NCBI GenBank assembly: GCA_051861205.1
Contig: JBHYDC010000035.1
Coordinates: 1-15,219, forward strand
Length of the DNA: 15,219 bases
Reading direction: 5' to 3'
Source: JBHYDC01 sp051861205
GTDB taxonomy: Bacteria; Pseudomonadota; Alphaproteobacteria; Rhizobiales; Pleomorphomonadaceae
Shown here: positions 1 to 7,093 of the stretch, piece after piece
Numbering within the stretch: position 1 is the stretch's first letter
Layout of the letters: every line of letters begins with the position of its first letter
Notes under the pieces: generated by a model
Databases searched by the model: none
Told to the model about the DNA's origin: nothing
The model's input: only the letters and a program-made list of their open reading frames with translations
Program-made: the position numbers and the translations under genes

Positions 1-282
1 GGCCGCATCTGCGAGATGGGCGAGGTCGAGACCGTGTTCGCCAGACCTTTCCACCCTTATACCACCGCCCTCCTCGGTGCAGTGGTGGAACCTTTGGCCA
101 CCCAACCACCGGCCCTCAAAGCACTGGATGTGTCAGACTTCGTGTTACCCAAGACCGGCTGCCCTTTCCAACGCCGCTGCCCGAGGCATGTCGGCCCGAT
201 TTGCAATGAGAAAGCGCCACCCGTTCAACAATTGGCGCCTGATCATGTTGCCGCATGCCACCTGCCGATGCGAGGAAACTGA
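1..282 (+). CDS. Oligopeptide/dipeptide ABC transporter ATP-binding protein, C-terminal fragment
   Basis: Only the last 93 codons are in the window; the gene runs off the left edge in the frame that starts at base 1, and it ends with TGA at 280-282. The visible part is the C-terminal extension typical of Opp/Dpp ATPases: a GEVETVFARPFHPYTTALL stretch (the oligo_HPY region), then a cysteine-rich tail containing CPFQRRCP followed by further cysteines at ICNE and AACH. In family members this tail follows the nucleotide-binding domain, and its cysteines have been proposed to hold a metal or Fe-S centre. The protein would energise uptake of peptides or similar solutes at the inner membrane. The Walker motifs and the partner genes lie outside the window, so DppD, DppF and OppD cannot be told apart. 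It has no visible functional link to the genes downstream. Confidence 0.9.
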   Translation, partial: GRICEMGEVETVFARPFHPYTTALLGAVVEPLATQPPALKALDVSDFVLPKTGCPFQRRCPRHVGPICNEKAPPVQQLAPDHVAACHLPMRGN

Positions 283-895
283 CAGGAGTTCGTATTCTTC
301 TGCGACCGCCCGACAGATATGCCAAGTGATCGCATCATTTTCACCAGAGGGAAGACTTGCACTCGGGCGTGCAAAAGGCCAGCAATCAAGCTGAAGCCAG
401 AGAAGGTTCGACCGCAGTCGCGTTCCCTCCCCGCCATTACATTTCCAAAAGCCTAGATTTGAGTTCTTATTGGCGCGCTTATTGAGGATAATTGACGGTT
501 ATACCTTTTGTGTAATTCAATATCTTCAGCATTTATATACTTCACAAACGCGCAATCTAATCATGTTTTCATTATGCTAATCTATTTTATAATCGAAATC
601 GTAGACATATAAATTGCATTCCCTAGCAGATGGCCACTCCCTTACAACAGTTATAGAACGTTCTGCTACCTCGCCCTTCACGACGTATCCAAACAAACCG
701 CAAACCACGCCAGGGTATCGCCGTTACCCACATCGGCCACACGCCTTTCCCATTATTGCTCATACCGGGCGACCGTATGCGGAGATGAGGGGCGGCCGGT
801 GCGCGCGTAGGCTGGCGTTCAGCGCAGATGCGTCGCAGGGGTGCGATAGGCGTTGCTTAGGCCCCGCCACGCGGGCGACTTGCGGAGGGCGGCCG
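283..895. other. Long non-coding region with AT-rich core
   Basis: I see no credible gene in these 613 bases. Bases 481-600 contain only 34 G or C out of 120 (28%), against about 60% in a sampled coding stretch at 3541-3600. There is a small stem-loop at 357-374 (TTGCAC/GTGCAA, six-base loop) without a T-tract, and a perfect 10-base palindrome AGAACGTTCT at 655-664. The hdeD reading frame stays open upstream to about 614, but that peptide resembles no protein and the good ribosome site sits at 884-889. The AT-rich part could be a promoter region or a remnant of acquired DNA. Confidence 0.6.
566..593 (+). promoter_or_regulatory. Candidate sigma70-type promoter in AT-rich region
   Basis: TTTTCA at 566-571 (four of six matches to TTGACA) is followed after 16 bases by a perfect TATAAT at 588-593. 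Transcription would start near 600 and run toward the hdeD-like gene, giving a leader of almost 300 bases. AT-rich DNA produces such matches by chance, so this is only a candidate. Confidence 0.3.
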
Positions 896-1474
896 ATGTC
901 TCACAGCGTTCATGGTGCCGACTACGGGCGCGATCTTCCTGATAGTACGGCGAGCCGGACCGGCTTCATCATTCTTGGTTTGCTTCTCGTTATCGTCGGG
1001 CTGCTGTCGATCGCGATGCCTTGGGCGGCGAGTTATGCGATTGAGGTCAGCATTGGCTTGGCCTTTATCGCGACCGGCGCGTTTCAGCTCATTCAGGCGT
1101 TTTGGGCCAAAGGATGGGCGGGCGTTGCTTGGGAGCTTTTGATCGGTGCGCTGTTTCTGGTGGCGGGCATCATGCTGCTCAACAGGCCGACGCTGGGGCT
1201 GATCAGCGTTACGCTTGTGCTGATCGCCACGTTTTTGGCGGCGGGCGTGCTTCGGATCGTGATGGCGCTGGCATTGCGGCCCCGGCGCGGCTGGCTTTCG
1301 TTTCTGCTGCTGGGCGTGCTTTCGCTTATTGTGGGAGGCCTGATCTGGAGCCGCTTTCCCAGTTCGGCCGCTTGGAGCATCGGCCTTCTCGCCGGCGTCG
1401 ACTTTTTTTTCACCGGGCTTGTGTTCCTGCAACTCGGGCTCGCTTCGCGGCGAAATAGCGTCCGGGTCGGGTAG
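896..1474 (+). CDS. HdeD family (DUF308) integral membrane protein
   Basis: The 192-residue product has a short soluble N-terminus (about 20 residues) and then about six closely spaced hydrophobic helices, roughly at 22-43, 47-68, 74-95, 100-120, 128-148 and 152-175. They are joined by short Gly/Arg-rich turns such as LRPRRGW, and the tail is basic. This length, the helix pattern and the repeated GLLLVIVGLL-like segments fit the HdeD/DUF308 family. Escherichia coli HdeD is linked to acid resistance; relatives elsewhere are mostly uncharacterised. I chose ATG 896 because GGAGGG at 884-889 is six bases upstream; the open frame further upstream lacks a comparable site. The gene ends 146 bases before the photolyase gene, which has its own promoter candidate, so joint transcription is possible but not required. 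Confidence 0.85.
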   Translation: MSHSVHGADYGRDLPDSTASRTGFIILGLLLVIVGLLSIAMPWAASYAIEVSIGLAFIATGAFQLIQAFWAKGWAGVAWELLIGALFLVAGIMLLNRPTLGLISVTLVLIATFLAAGVLRIVMALALRPRRGWLSFLLLGVLSLIVGGLIWSRFPSSAAWSIGLLAGVDFFFTGLVFLQLGLASRRNSVRVG

Positions 1475-1542
1475 CGGCGTTGATGCGGCGACGGAAGGTC
1501 GGGTCCGCTTCGTGCTGATGAAAAACAGTTCTGCCCTTACGC

Positions 1543-1571
1543 TGATCCACCGGCATACCTTAAGCGTAAAG
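1543..1571 (+). promoter_or_regulatory. ECF11 / RpoE-ChrR-type promoter upstream of photolyase gene
   Basis: TGATCC at 1543-1548, an 18-base spacer, then TAAAG at 1567-1571. This closely fits the promoter pattern of the group ECF11 sigma factor RpoE of Rhodobacter sphaeroides (TGATCC, about 18 bases, TAAG-like -10), whose anti-sigma factor ChrR responds to singlet oxygen. Transcription would start near 1578, giving a leader of about 40 bases to ATG 1621. The position in front of a photolyase gene, a known class of target for this regulon, strengthens the call. No rpoE or chrR gene is in the window. Confidence 0.65.
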
Positions 1572-1620
1572 CCGAAGTCACTCTGCAAGGAGTGGCAGGT
1601 GGTGGGCATGAGGTGGACTG

Positions 1621-3087
1621 ATGGTTGGGTTGGACGGCGCGACGTCCGATATTGCGGTCGTTTGGTTCCGGGATGATCTGAGGCTTGCCGATAACGAAGC
1701 ACTCACGGCGGCTGTTCATTCGGGCAAGGCGGTGCTTGCGCTCTATGTTTTGGATGACGGCGCCCATCATCGCAGCCTCGGCGGGGCTTCACGCTGGTGG
1801 CTGCACCATAGTCTGGAATCGCTTGGGCGCGATCTAGCGGCTCTTGGTGTGCCGCTGGTGCTGCGGCGCGGCCACCCGGAGGCGGTTGTTCCGGAGGTCG
1901 TGATCGAAGCGGGCGCCGACGAGGTGCATTGGAACCGCCGCTATGATCAGCGCGCGCGCGATATCGACACGGCGCTGAAGGCTGATCTGTCGGGGCGCAG
2001 CTTGCTCGTGAAGAGCCATTCAGGGCATCTGCTCGTCGAGCCGTGGACTGTGAAGACGCGCGGCGGCGACTGGTTCAAGGTGTTCACGCCATTCTGGAAA
2101 GCCGCCTCGACCACGCTAGACGATCTGGCCCCTGCCCTGCCGGTGCCAACCGGCGTGCGCGGGGCGAGCAAATCCGTGCGGTCGGACGACCTCGACAGCT
2201 ACGGCCTGAAGCCGTCTAATCCGGATTGGGCGGGCAGCTTCCGCACGACCTGGATGCCGGGCGAAGCCGGAGCGCGGGCGCGGCTGGCGGGGTTTTTGGA
2301 TCGCAGGCTCAACCGTTATGCGGCCGAGCGGGACTATCCGGGCGCCGACGCCACGTCCAACCTGTCGCCGCATCTTCGCTTCGGTGAGATCAGCGTGCGC
2401 ACGGTCTGGCATGCCGCTGGGCATTACAGCGCGGCGCATGGGGTGCGCGAAGCGGCGCTGAACAAGTTCCGGTCGGAACTGGGCTGGCGCGAATTTTCCT
2501 ATCACCTGCTGTTTCATTTTCCTGACCTTGGCTGGCGCAATTTCCAGGGCCGTTTCGACGGCTTCCCCTGGGATGACGCGAACCCGCTGGTTCGCGCTTG
2601 GCAGCTTGGCCAGACCGGCTACCCGATCGTGGATGCCGGCATGCGGCAGCTTTGGGCGACCGGCACGATCCATAACCGGGTGCGGATGGTCGTCGGCTCG
2701 TTCCTCGTGAAGCACCTGCTGGTGCATTGGACAGTGGGCGAAAACTGGTTCTGGGACACACTATGCGACGCGGACGTGGCCAATAATGCGGCCGGCTGGC
2801 AATGGGTTGCCGGCTCCGGGGCGGACGCCGCGCCCTTCTTCCGGGTGTTCAATCCGGTGCTTCAAGGCGAAAAATTCGACCCAGACGGCAGCTATGTGAG
2901 AACATGGGTTCCGGAGTTGGCAAAAATGCCATCAGAATTCCTTCATAAGCCATGGCTGGCGCCGGATGTGATTCTGCGAAACTCTGGGGTACATCTCGGA
3001 CGTAGCTATCCCGAGCCGATCGTGGATCATCAGAAGGCCCGAGACAGGGCCCTGGCGGCCTTCGAACGGATCAAAGCCGCCGCGTAA
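1621..3087 (+). CDS. phrB: Deoxyribodipyrimidine photolyase (class I)
   Basis: A 488-residue flavoprotein predicted to split cyclobutane pyrimidine dimers using blue/near-UV light. The N-terminus has the photolyase antenna-domain signature VVWFRDDLRLADN. The C-terminal catalytic domain shows the FAD-binding and lesion-binding core: NLSPHLRFGEIS, ELGWREFSYHLL, GYPIVDAGMRQL, HNRVRMVVGSFLVKHL, and ANNAAGWQWVAGSGADAAPFFR followed in family fashion by NPVLQGEKFDPDG. The Trp of GWQW is in the position of the last member of the electron-transfer Trp triad. Length is normal for class I enzymes. AGGTGG at 1611-1616 precedes the start, and no better in-frame ATG exists before the conserved block. It is first in a same-strand cluster with three lipid-type enzymes. 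A cryptochrome is possible but less likely, because the full catalytic set appears intact. Confidence 0.93.
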   Translation: MVGLDGATSDIAVVWFRDDLRLADNEALTAAVHSGKAVLALYVLDDGAHHRSLGGASRWWLHHSLESLGRDLAALGVPLVLRRGHPEAVVPEVVIEAGADEVHWNRRYDQRARDIDTALKADLSGRSLLVKSHSGHLLVEPWTVKTRGGDWFKVFTPFWKAASTTLDDLAPALPVPTGVRGASKSVRSDDLDSYGLKPSNPDWAGSFRTTWMPGEAGARARLAGFLDRRLNRYAAERDYPGADATSNLSPHLRFGEISVRTVWHAAGHYSAAHGVREAALNKFRSELGWREFSYHLLFHFPDLGWRNFQGRFDGFPWDDANPLVRAWQLGQTGYPIVDAGMRQLWATGTIHNRVRMVVGSFLVKHLLVHWTVGENWFWDTLCDADVANNAAGWQWVAGSGADAAPFFRVFNPVLQGEKFDPDGSYVRTWVPELAKMPSEFLHKPWLAPDVILRNSGVHLGRSYPEPIVDHQKARDRALAAFERIKAAA

Positions 3088-3117
3088 AACAAAAACGACC
3101 TGCCTTGGGGATCCTGA

Positions 3118-4431
3118 ATGCGAATTGCGGTTATCGGATCCGGGATCTCCGGAAACGCTTGTGCTTGGGCTTTGGCTGCTCGCCACGACGTCATCCTCTA
3201 CGAAAAGGACCATCATTCGGGCGGACATTCGGCAACGGTCGATGTTGATTATGACGGGACGATCATTCCGGTGGACACCGGGTTCATTGTCTACAACGAC
3301 CTGAATTACCCCAATCTGGTCGCGCTGTTCCGTCACCTTGAGGTGGAAACGATCGCCAGCGACATGTCTTTTGCCGTTTCGGTTGGCGAAGGACTGATGG
3401 AATGGTCCGGCGCTTCGATCGCGTCGGTCTTCGCCCAAAAACGCAACCTGTTCCGCCCGCGTTTCGTAGGCATGATCCGGGACATTCTGCGCTTCAACCG
3501 CGAGTGTGTGGTCGACCTGGACGCAGGGCGGCTGGGGGCCCTGTCGCTTGGCGAGTACATCGCGCAGAAGGGCTACGGCAAAGGCTTCCGGGACGATTAC
3601 ATCGTGCCGATGGGCGCTGCGATCTGGTCGACACCGGACGCGGATTTGTTGGATTTTCCGGCCGCGAGCTTCGTGCGCTTCTTCCGCAATCACCGCCTTG
3701 TCAGCGCCGACCGCCCGCAGTGGCGGACGGTGGCGCGCGGCAGCCGCGAGTATGTGCAGCGGCTGATCGCACCGCTGAAGGCGGCCGGACGGGTGCGCCT
3801 GGATACGAAGGTGGTGGCGGTGGAGCGGTCTGCCGGCCATGTCATCGTGCGGACGGCGGACGGGGAAGCGGAGCGCTTCGACCATGTGGTTTTCGCCTCG
3901 CACGCCGACCAGTCGCTTGCGATGCTGACCGACGCGACGGACGACGAGCGGGCTATCCTAGGTGCGGTGCGCTATCTGCCGAACCGGGTTCTACTGCACC
4001 GGGATGCGTCGCTGATGCCCAAGCGGCGGAGCGTTTGGGCTGCGTGGAACTACCTGCGGCGCAGTGGCTATACCGATCGTTCGCCGGTTGCCGTAACCTA
4101 CTGGATGAACAAACTTCAGGCCATCGACGCAGCAAAGCCGCTGTTCATCACACTGAACCCGGCGGTGGATCCCGACGAGAGCCTCGTGTTCGGCCGCTAT
4201 GAATATGACCACCCGCAGTTCGACGCCGCCGCGATCGAGGCGCAGCGCAGGCTGCCGGAGATCCAAGGCGGCAACCGCAGTTGGTTCTGCGGGGCATGGA
4301 CGGGCTATGGTTTCCACGAGGACGGCCTGAAATCCGGTCTCGACGTGGCGGAACGGCTTGGGGGACACATCCCCTGGCGGCCGCATAAGGATTTGCCGCT
4401 GGCTCCTGAGCCGGCAGAGGCGGCGGAATGA
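3118..4431 (+). CDS. FAD-dependent oxidoreductase, amine-oxidase-like (COG2907 type)
   Basis: A 437-residue protein with a dinucleotide-binding Rossmann fold at the very N-terminus: VIGSGISG (Gly 7, 9, 12) and an acidic residue, Glu29, that would hold the FAD ribose. It continues with SGGHSATVDV and DTGFIVYNDLNYPNL, typical of the 'predicted NAD/FAD-binding' flavoproteins that travel with DUF1365 and Cfa-like genes. No signal peptide is visible, so it is probably cytosolic or peripheral to the membrane. The substrate is unknown; the context suggests an unsaturated or methylated fatty acyl chain of phospholipid, acting as an oxidase or desaturase. GGGGA at 3107-3111 is six bases before ATG 3118. 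It lies 30 bases after the photolyase stop, and its last codons overlap the next gene by ATGA, indicating translational coupling. Confidence 0.88.
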   Translation: MRIAVIGSGISGNACAWALAARHDVILYEKDHHSGGHSATVDVDYDGTIIPVDTGFIVYNDLNYPNLVALFRHLEVETIASDMSFAVSVGEGLMEWSGASIASVFAQKRNLFRPRFVGMIRDILRFNRECVVDLDAGRLGALSLGEYIAQKGYGKGFRDDYIVPMGAAIWSTPDADLLDFPAASFVRFFRNHRLVSADRPQWRTVARGSREYVQRLIAPLKAAGRVRLDTKVVAVERSAGHVIVRTADGEAERFDHVVFASHADQSLAMLTDATDDERAILGAVRYLPNRVLLHRDASLMPKRRSVWAAWNYLRRSGYTDRSPVAVTYWMNKLQAIDAAKPLFITLNPAVDPDESLVFGRYEYDHPQFDAAAIEAQRRLPEIQGGNRSWFCGAWTGYGFHEDGLKSGLDVAERLGGHIPWRPHKDLPLAPEPAEAAE

Positions 4432-5270
4432 GCGTTTCAGTTCCAACGACCCTGTCGGCGAACGGCGCGGTGCCCGGCGAGGCGGCTGTGCTTTACGTGG
4501 GCGAGGTGATGCATGCGCGGCTGAAGCCGCTTCAGCATCGCTTCGTCTATAAGGTCGCGAATCTTTTGATCGATATCGACCGGTTCGCGGAAGCCAACGC
4601 GCTTTCGCGGTTCTTCTCGGTTGGCCGGTTCAATCTGTTTTCGTTTCACGAACGCGACCATGGCGCCCGCGACGGCGGATTGCTGCGGGCGCATGTGGAC
4701 ATGCTGATGGCGGCCGCCGGACTGGAGCGCGCGCCGAAGGTGCTTCTGCTCTGCTATCCCCGCGTGATGGGTTTCGTGTTCAATCCGATTTCGGTGTATT
4801 TCGCCCTGAACGGCAACGGCACGGCAACCGCCCTGATTTACGAGGTGCGCAACACCTTCGGCGAAAGCCACACCTATGTGGTGCCCGTGGAGCCGGGCCA
4901 GCAGAGTGAGGCCGGTTTGCGCCAGACCAGGGCAAAGCGCTTCTTCGTGTCGCCGTTCATGCCCATGGAACAACGATATCATTTCCGTGTTATGCCGCCC
5001 GGAAATGGTGTGCGGGTGCGCATCCTGGAAACCGACACGGATGGTCCTACCCTGTCGGCAACATTCGTCGGACAAAAACGCGGTTTGACGGCGCGGGCAA
5101 TACTCGGCGTGTTTGCGGCCATGCCGCTTTATACATTGAAAATCGTGGCCGCCATTCATTGGGAGGCGGTGAAACTTTGGTTCAAGGGTGCTCCGTATTT
5201 CACGCGAGGCGAGGTGCGGGAAGCCTTCAGCGTGGCGGACAGTAAGACCGAAGCGGCGCTGACAAAATGA
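4428..5270 (+). CDS. DUF1365 family protein
   Basis: A 280-residue protein matching the DUF1365 family by its characteristic features: YVGEVMHARLKP near the N-terminus, RFVYKVANLLIDID, FNLFSFHERDHG, then CYPRVMGFVFNPISVYFAL, EVRNTFGESHTY and KRFFVSPFMP in the middle, and a hydrophobic segment near the C-terminus. The family has no firmly assigned chemistry; its genes nearly always neighbour a flavoprotein and a Cfa-like methyltransferase, as here. The start ATG 4428 overlaps the upstream stop (ATGA at 4428-4431), with GAGG at 4417-4420 seven bases ahead, so translation is probably coupled. It is inferred to take part in the same lipid modification as its neighbours, perhaps in substrate handling at the membrane. 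Confidence 0.88.
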   Translation: MSVSVPTTLSANGAVPGEAAVLYVGEVMHARLKPLQHRFVYKVANLLIDIDRFAEANALSRFFSVGRFNLFSFHERDHGARDGGLLRAHVDMLMAAAGLERAPKVLLLCYPRVMGFVFNPISVYFALNGNGTATALIYEVRNTFGESHTYVVPVEPGQQSEAGLRQTRAKRFFVSPFMPMEQRYHFRVMPPGNGVRVRILETDTDGPTLSATFVGQKRGLTARAILGVFAAMPLYTLKIVAAIHWEAVKLWFKGAPYFTRGEVREAFSVADSKTEAALTK

Positions 5271-5386
5271 GCTAATGCTAGACCTCGACAATCAACCATA
5301 ACCTGTCGTTTGATGGCGGCGGTGACGTACAAAGAAACGACGACGGCAAAGGCTGGCTTGGCTCTGTGATGCGTGCAAGGAACGAT

Positions 5387-6628
5387 ATGATGACTTCGAC
5401 CATGACCGTCCCGGTGGTGCTCGATCCTTCCAATCAGGACAGCGTTCTGCGTGATGTTCCCAGCCTTGTGCGGCGGGGATTTCGCGTTGTGAGCGCCCTT
5501 AAGCGCGGCACACTCGACGTGACGCTGCCGGACGGACGGACCTTCCGCGTCACGGGCCGCGAGCCGGGCACGCACGGCCACATCATCATTCACAACTACC
5601 GCTTCGTGCGGCGCGCCCTGTTTGCTGCCGACATGGGCGTTGCGGAAAGCTACATCGCGGGCGAATGGACCAGCCCCGATGTGACCGCGTTTTTGGAGGT
5701 GTTCTGCCGCAATCCGGAACTGATGGAGAGCGGACTGCTGGCCAGCCCCCTCATTCGCGCGCTTCTGAAGCTGCGGCATTGGCTGAACGCCAACACGAAG
5801 CGGCAGGCGCGCCGCAATATTTCCGCCCATTACGACCTCGGCAACGCCTTCTACGAACATTGGCTGGATGCGACGATGACCTATTCGTCCGGCCTGTTCC
5901 CAACGGGCGACGAGGATCTGCCGGCCGCTCAAAACGAGAAATACCGGAATCTCGCCGTTCAAACCGGCGTGGAAAGCGGTCACAGTGTGCTGGAAATCGG
6001 CTGTGGCTGGGGCGGCTTCGCCGAATTCGCCGCCAAGGAGATCGGCTGCCGCGTGACCGGGCTGACGATCAGCCAAGAGCAGTATGATTTTGCCCGCAAG
6101 CGGATCTTTGAAGCGGGACTGAACGATAAGGTCGACATCCGGCTTCAGGACTACCGCGACGAGCGCGGCATCTATGATCGCATCGCATCGATCGAGATGT
6201 TCGAGGCGGTTGGCGAGAAATACTGGCCCGTCTACTTCCGCACGCTCTTCGACCGGCTGAAGCCCGGCGGCGCCGCCGGCCTTCAAGTCATCATGATCCA
6301 CGACGATTTCTTTGACCAATACAAGGCAACACCAGACTTCATCCAGCGCTACGTCTTCCCCGGCGGCATGCTGCCCTGCCCCTCCGCGCTGGACCGCGTG
6401 AGCCAAGCCGCCGGTCTGAAGCGAGTCCACGAGCGGATCTTCGGCCGCGACTATGCCCGCACCTTGGCGCTCTGGCGCGATCGGTTCTGGGAGAACTGGC
6501 CGAAGCTTGAGCCGATGGGTTTCGATGCGGAATTCAAACGCATGTGGGAATACTACCTCCACTACTGCGAAGCCGGCTTCCGCGGCGGACATATTGACGT
6601 CCGGCAGATTGTTTACGCGAAGGGGTGA
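5387..6628 (+). CDS. Cyclopropane-fatty-acyl-phospholipid synthase-like SAM methyltransferase
   Basis: A 413-residue member of the Cfa family (COG2230), which transfers a methyl(ene) group from S-adenosylmethionine to double bonds of phospholipid acyl chains. Visible features: an N-terminal lipid-binding domain, the linker NISAHYDLGNAFY, SAM motif I VLEIGCGWGG at 201-210, FEAVG at 272-276, FIQRYVFPGGMLP at 318-330, and a C-terminal YYLHYCEAGFRGG. Compared by eye with E. coli Cfa, the active-site Cys139 falls on Ser168 and His266 on a Met/Ile, while the Glu of FEAVG is kept. It may thus be a variant enzyme such as the Cfa-like proteins of the Rhodobacter furan fatty acid (ufa) pathway. AAGGA at 5377-5381 supports ATG 5387 (or 5390); a GTG/ATG at 5366/5369 has no ribosome site. 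A 116-base gap separates it from the DUF1365 gene. Confidence 0.87.
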   Translation: MMTSTMTVPVVLDPSNQDSVLRDVPSLVRRGFRVVSALKRGTLDVTLPDGRTFRVTGREPGTHGHIIIHNYRFVRRALFAADMGVAESYIAGEWTSPDVTAFLEVFCRNPELMESGLLASPLIRALLKLRHWLNANTKRQARRNISAHYDLGNAFYEHWLDATMTYSSGLFPTGDEDLPAAQNEKYRNLAVQTGVESGHSVLEIGCGWGGFAEFAAKEIGCRVTGLTISQEQYDFARKRIFEAGLNDKVDIRLQDYRDERGIYDRIASIEMFEAVGEKYWPVYFRTLFDRLKPGGAAGLQVIMIHDDFFDQYKATPDFIQRYVFPGGMLPCPSALDRVSQAAGLKRVHERIFGRDYARTLALWRDRFWENWPKLEPMGFDAEFKRMWEYYLHYCEAGFRGGHIDVRQIVYAKG

Positions 6629-6715
6629 GCGTGGGGTTTAGTTGAGGGTGGCGAAGCGACGGGGGTGACTGATGCTTCGACGCACATCTCTTCACCGCTT
6701 GCGATGTCGCAAAGC

Positions 6716-6790
6716 GAGACGCTCACCTTCGCCTTCTACCCTTGTGGGAGAAGGTGTCGCAGCAGCGACGGATGCGGGGTCTTGCGGGCG
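6716..6790. repeat. 75-base dispersed repeat, copy 1
   Basis: Aligns without gaps to 6977-7051, with about eight mismatches in 75 bases by my reading. Shared core is GGGAGAAGGTGTCGC, then CAGCGACGGATG and GGGGTCTTGCGGG. The hairpin stem CCTTCT/AGAAGG is present but slightly degraded here. Similar GGGAGAAGG palindromes are common between genes in Hyphomicrobiales genomes. Confidence 0.8.
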
Positions 6791-6886
6791 AGACGTTAGT
6801 GAGTCAGGTGTTTGGGCGGGTTGAGGCTTACGCCTAAGCGACGGAGCCGGACCCCTCAACCGGCCCTCTCGGGCCACTTGGCCCCT

Positions 6887-6940
6887 GGGTCGAGACACGG
6901 GTCTCGACCCGTCGCTTCGCGACCCCTCAAGGGGAGAAGG
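6887..6940. repeat. Palindromic repeat element A
   Basis: A ten-base inverted repeat GGGTCGAGAC (6887-6896) / GTCTCGACCC (6901-6910) with the four-base loop ACGG, followed by GTCGCTTCGCGAC (itself a small palindrome) and CCCCTCAAGGGGAGAAGG. Read on the minus strand, it matches the block at 15162-15215 closely. Confidence 0.8.
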
Positions 6941-6976
6941 GGTGCCCCAGCGTTGAGTTCCCCGAGCACCCCACAT

Positions 6977-7051
6977 GAGACACTCACCTTTTCCTTCTCC
7001 CCTTGCGGGAGAAGGTGTCGCGGCAGCGACGGATGAGGGGTCTTGCGGGTG
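6977..7051. repeat. 75-base dispersed repeat, copy 2
   Basis: Second copy, in the same orientation as 6716-6790. It carries a clean nine-base stem, CCTTCTCCC at 6993-7001 against GGGAGAAGG at 7007-7015, with a five-base loop. It lies just downstream of the sufA stop on the minus strand and may shape the 3' end of the suf transcript. Confidence 0.8.
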
Positions 7052-7093
7052 GCGCGACGCCTAGCGTTGTGGAATCAGCACGCACCCCCACCC

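Larger units (their letters stand above)
6629..7093. other. Convergent intergenic region packed with palindromic repeats
   Basis: These 465 bases separate the plus-strand Cfa-like gene and the minus-strand suf operon, both of which end here. I see no gene. The region holds two 75-base repeat copies, a strong nested palindrome block between them, and a lone GCGAAGCGACGGG piece at 6651-6663. Stems such as those at 6993-7015 and 6887-6910 could slow or stop polymerase from both sides, but none is followed by a T-tract, so I do not call a classical terminator. Confidence 0.7.

Noticed and set aside
357..374. Terminator of the peptide transporter operon
   Set aside because: The six-base stem has a six-base loop and no following T-tract, and lies 75 bases after the stop codon.
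614..895. In-frame N-terminal extension of the HdeD-like protein
   Set aside because: The extension is not hydrophobic or protein-like, while GGAGGG sits six bases before ATG 896 and the family begins there.
5156..6592. 478-codon open frame on the minus strand opposite the Cfa-like gene
   Set aside because: It is the complement of a well-conserved methyltransferase gene; its peptide shows no recognisable domain, and GC-rich coding DNA often leaves the antisense frame open.
6651..7051. CRISPR array
   Set aside because: There are only two copies of a 75-base unit with imperfect identity and no regular spacers; these are palindromic intergenic repeats.
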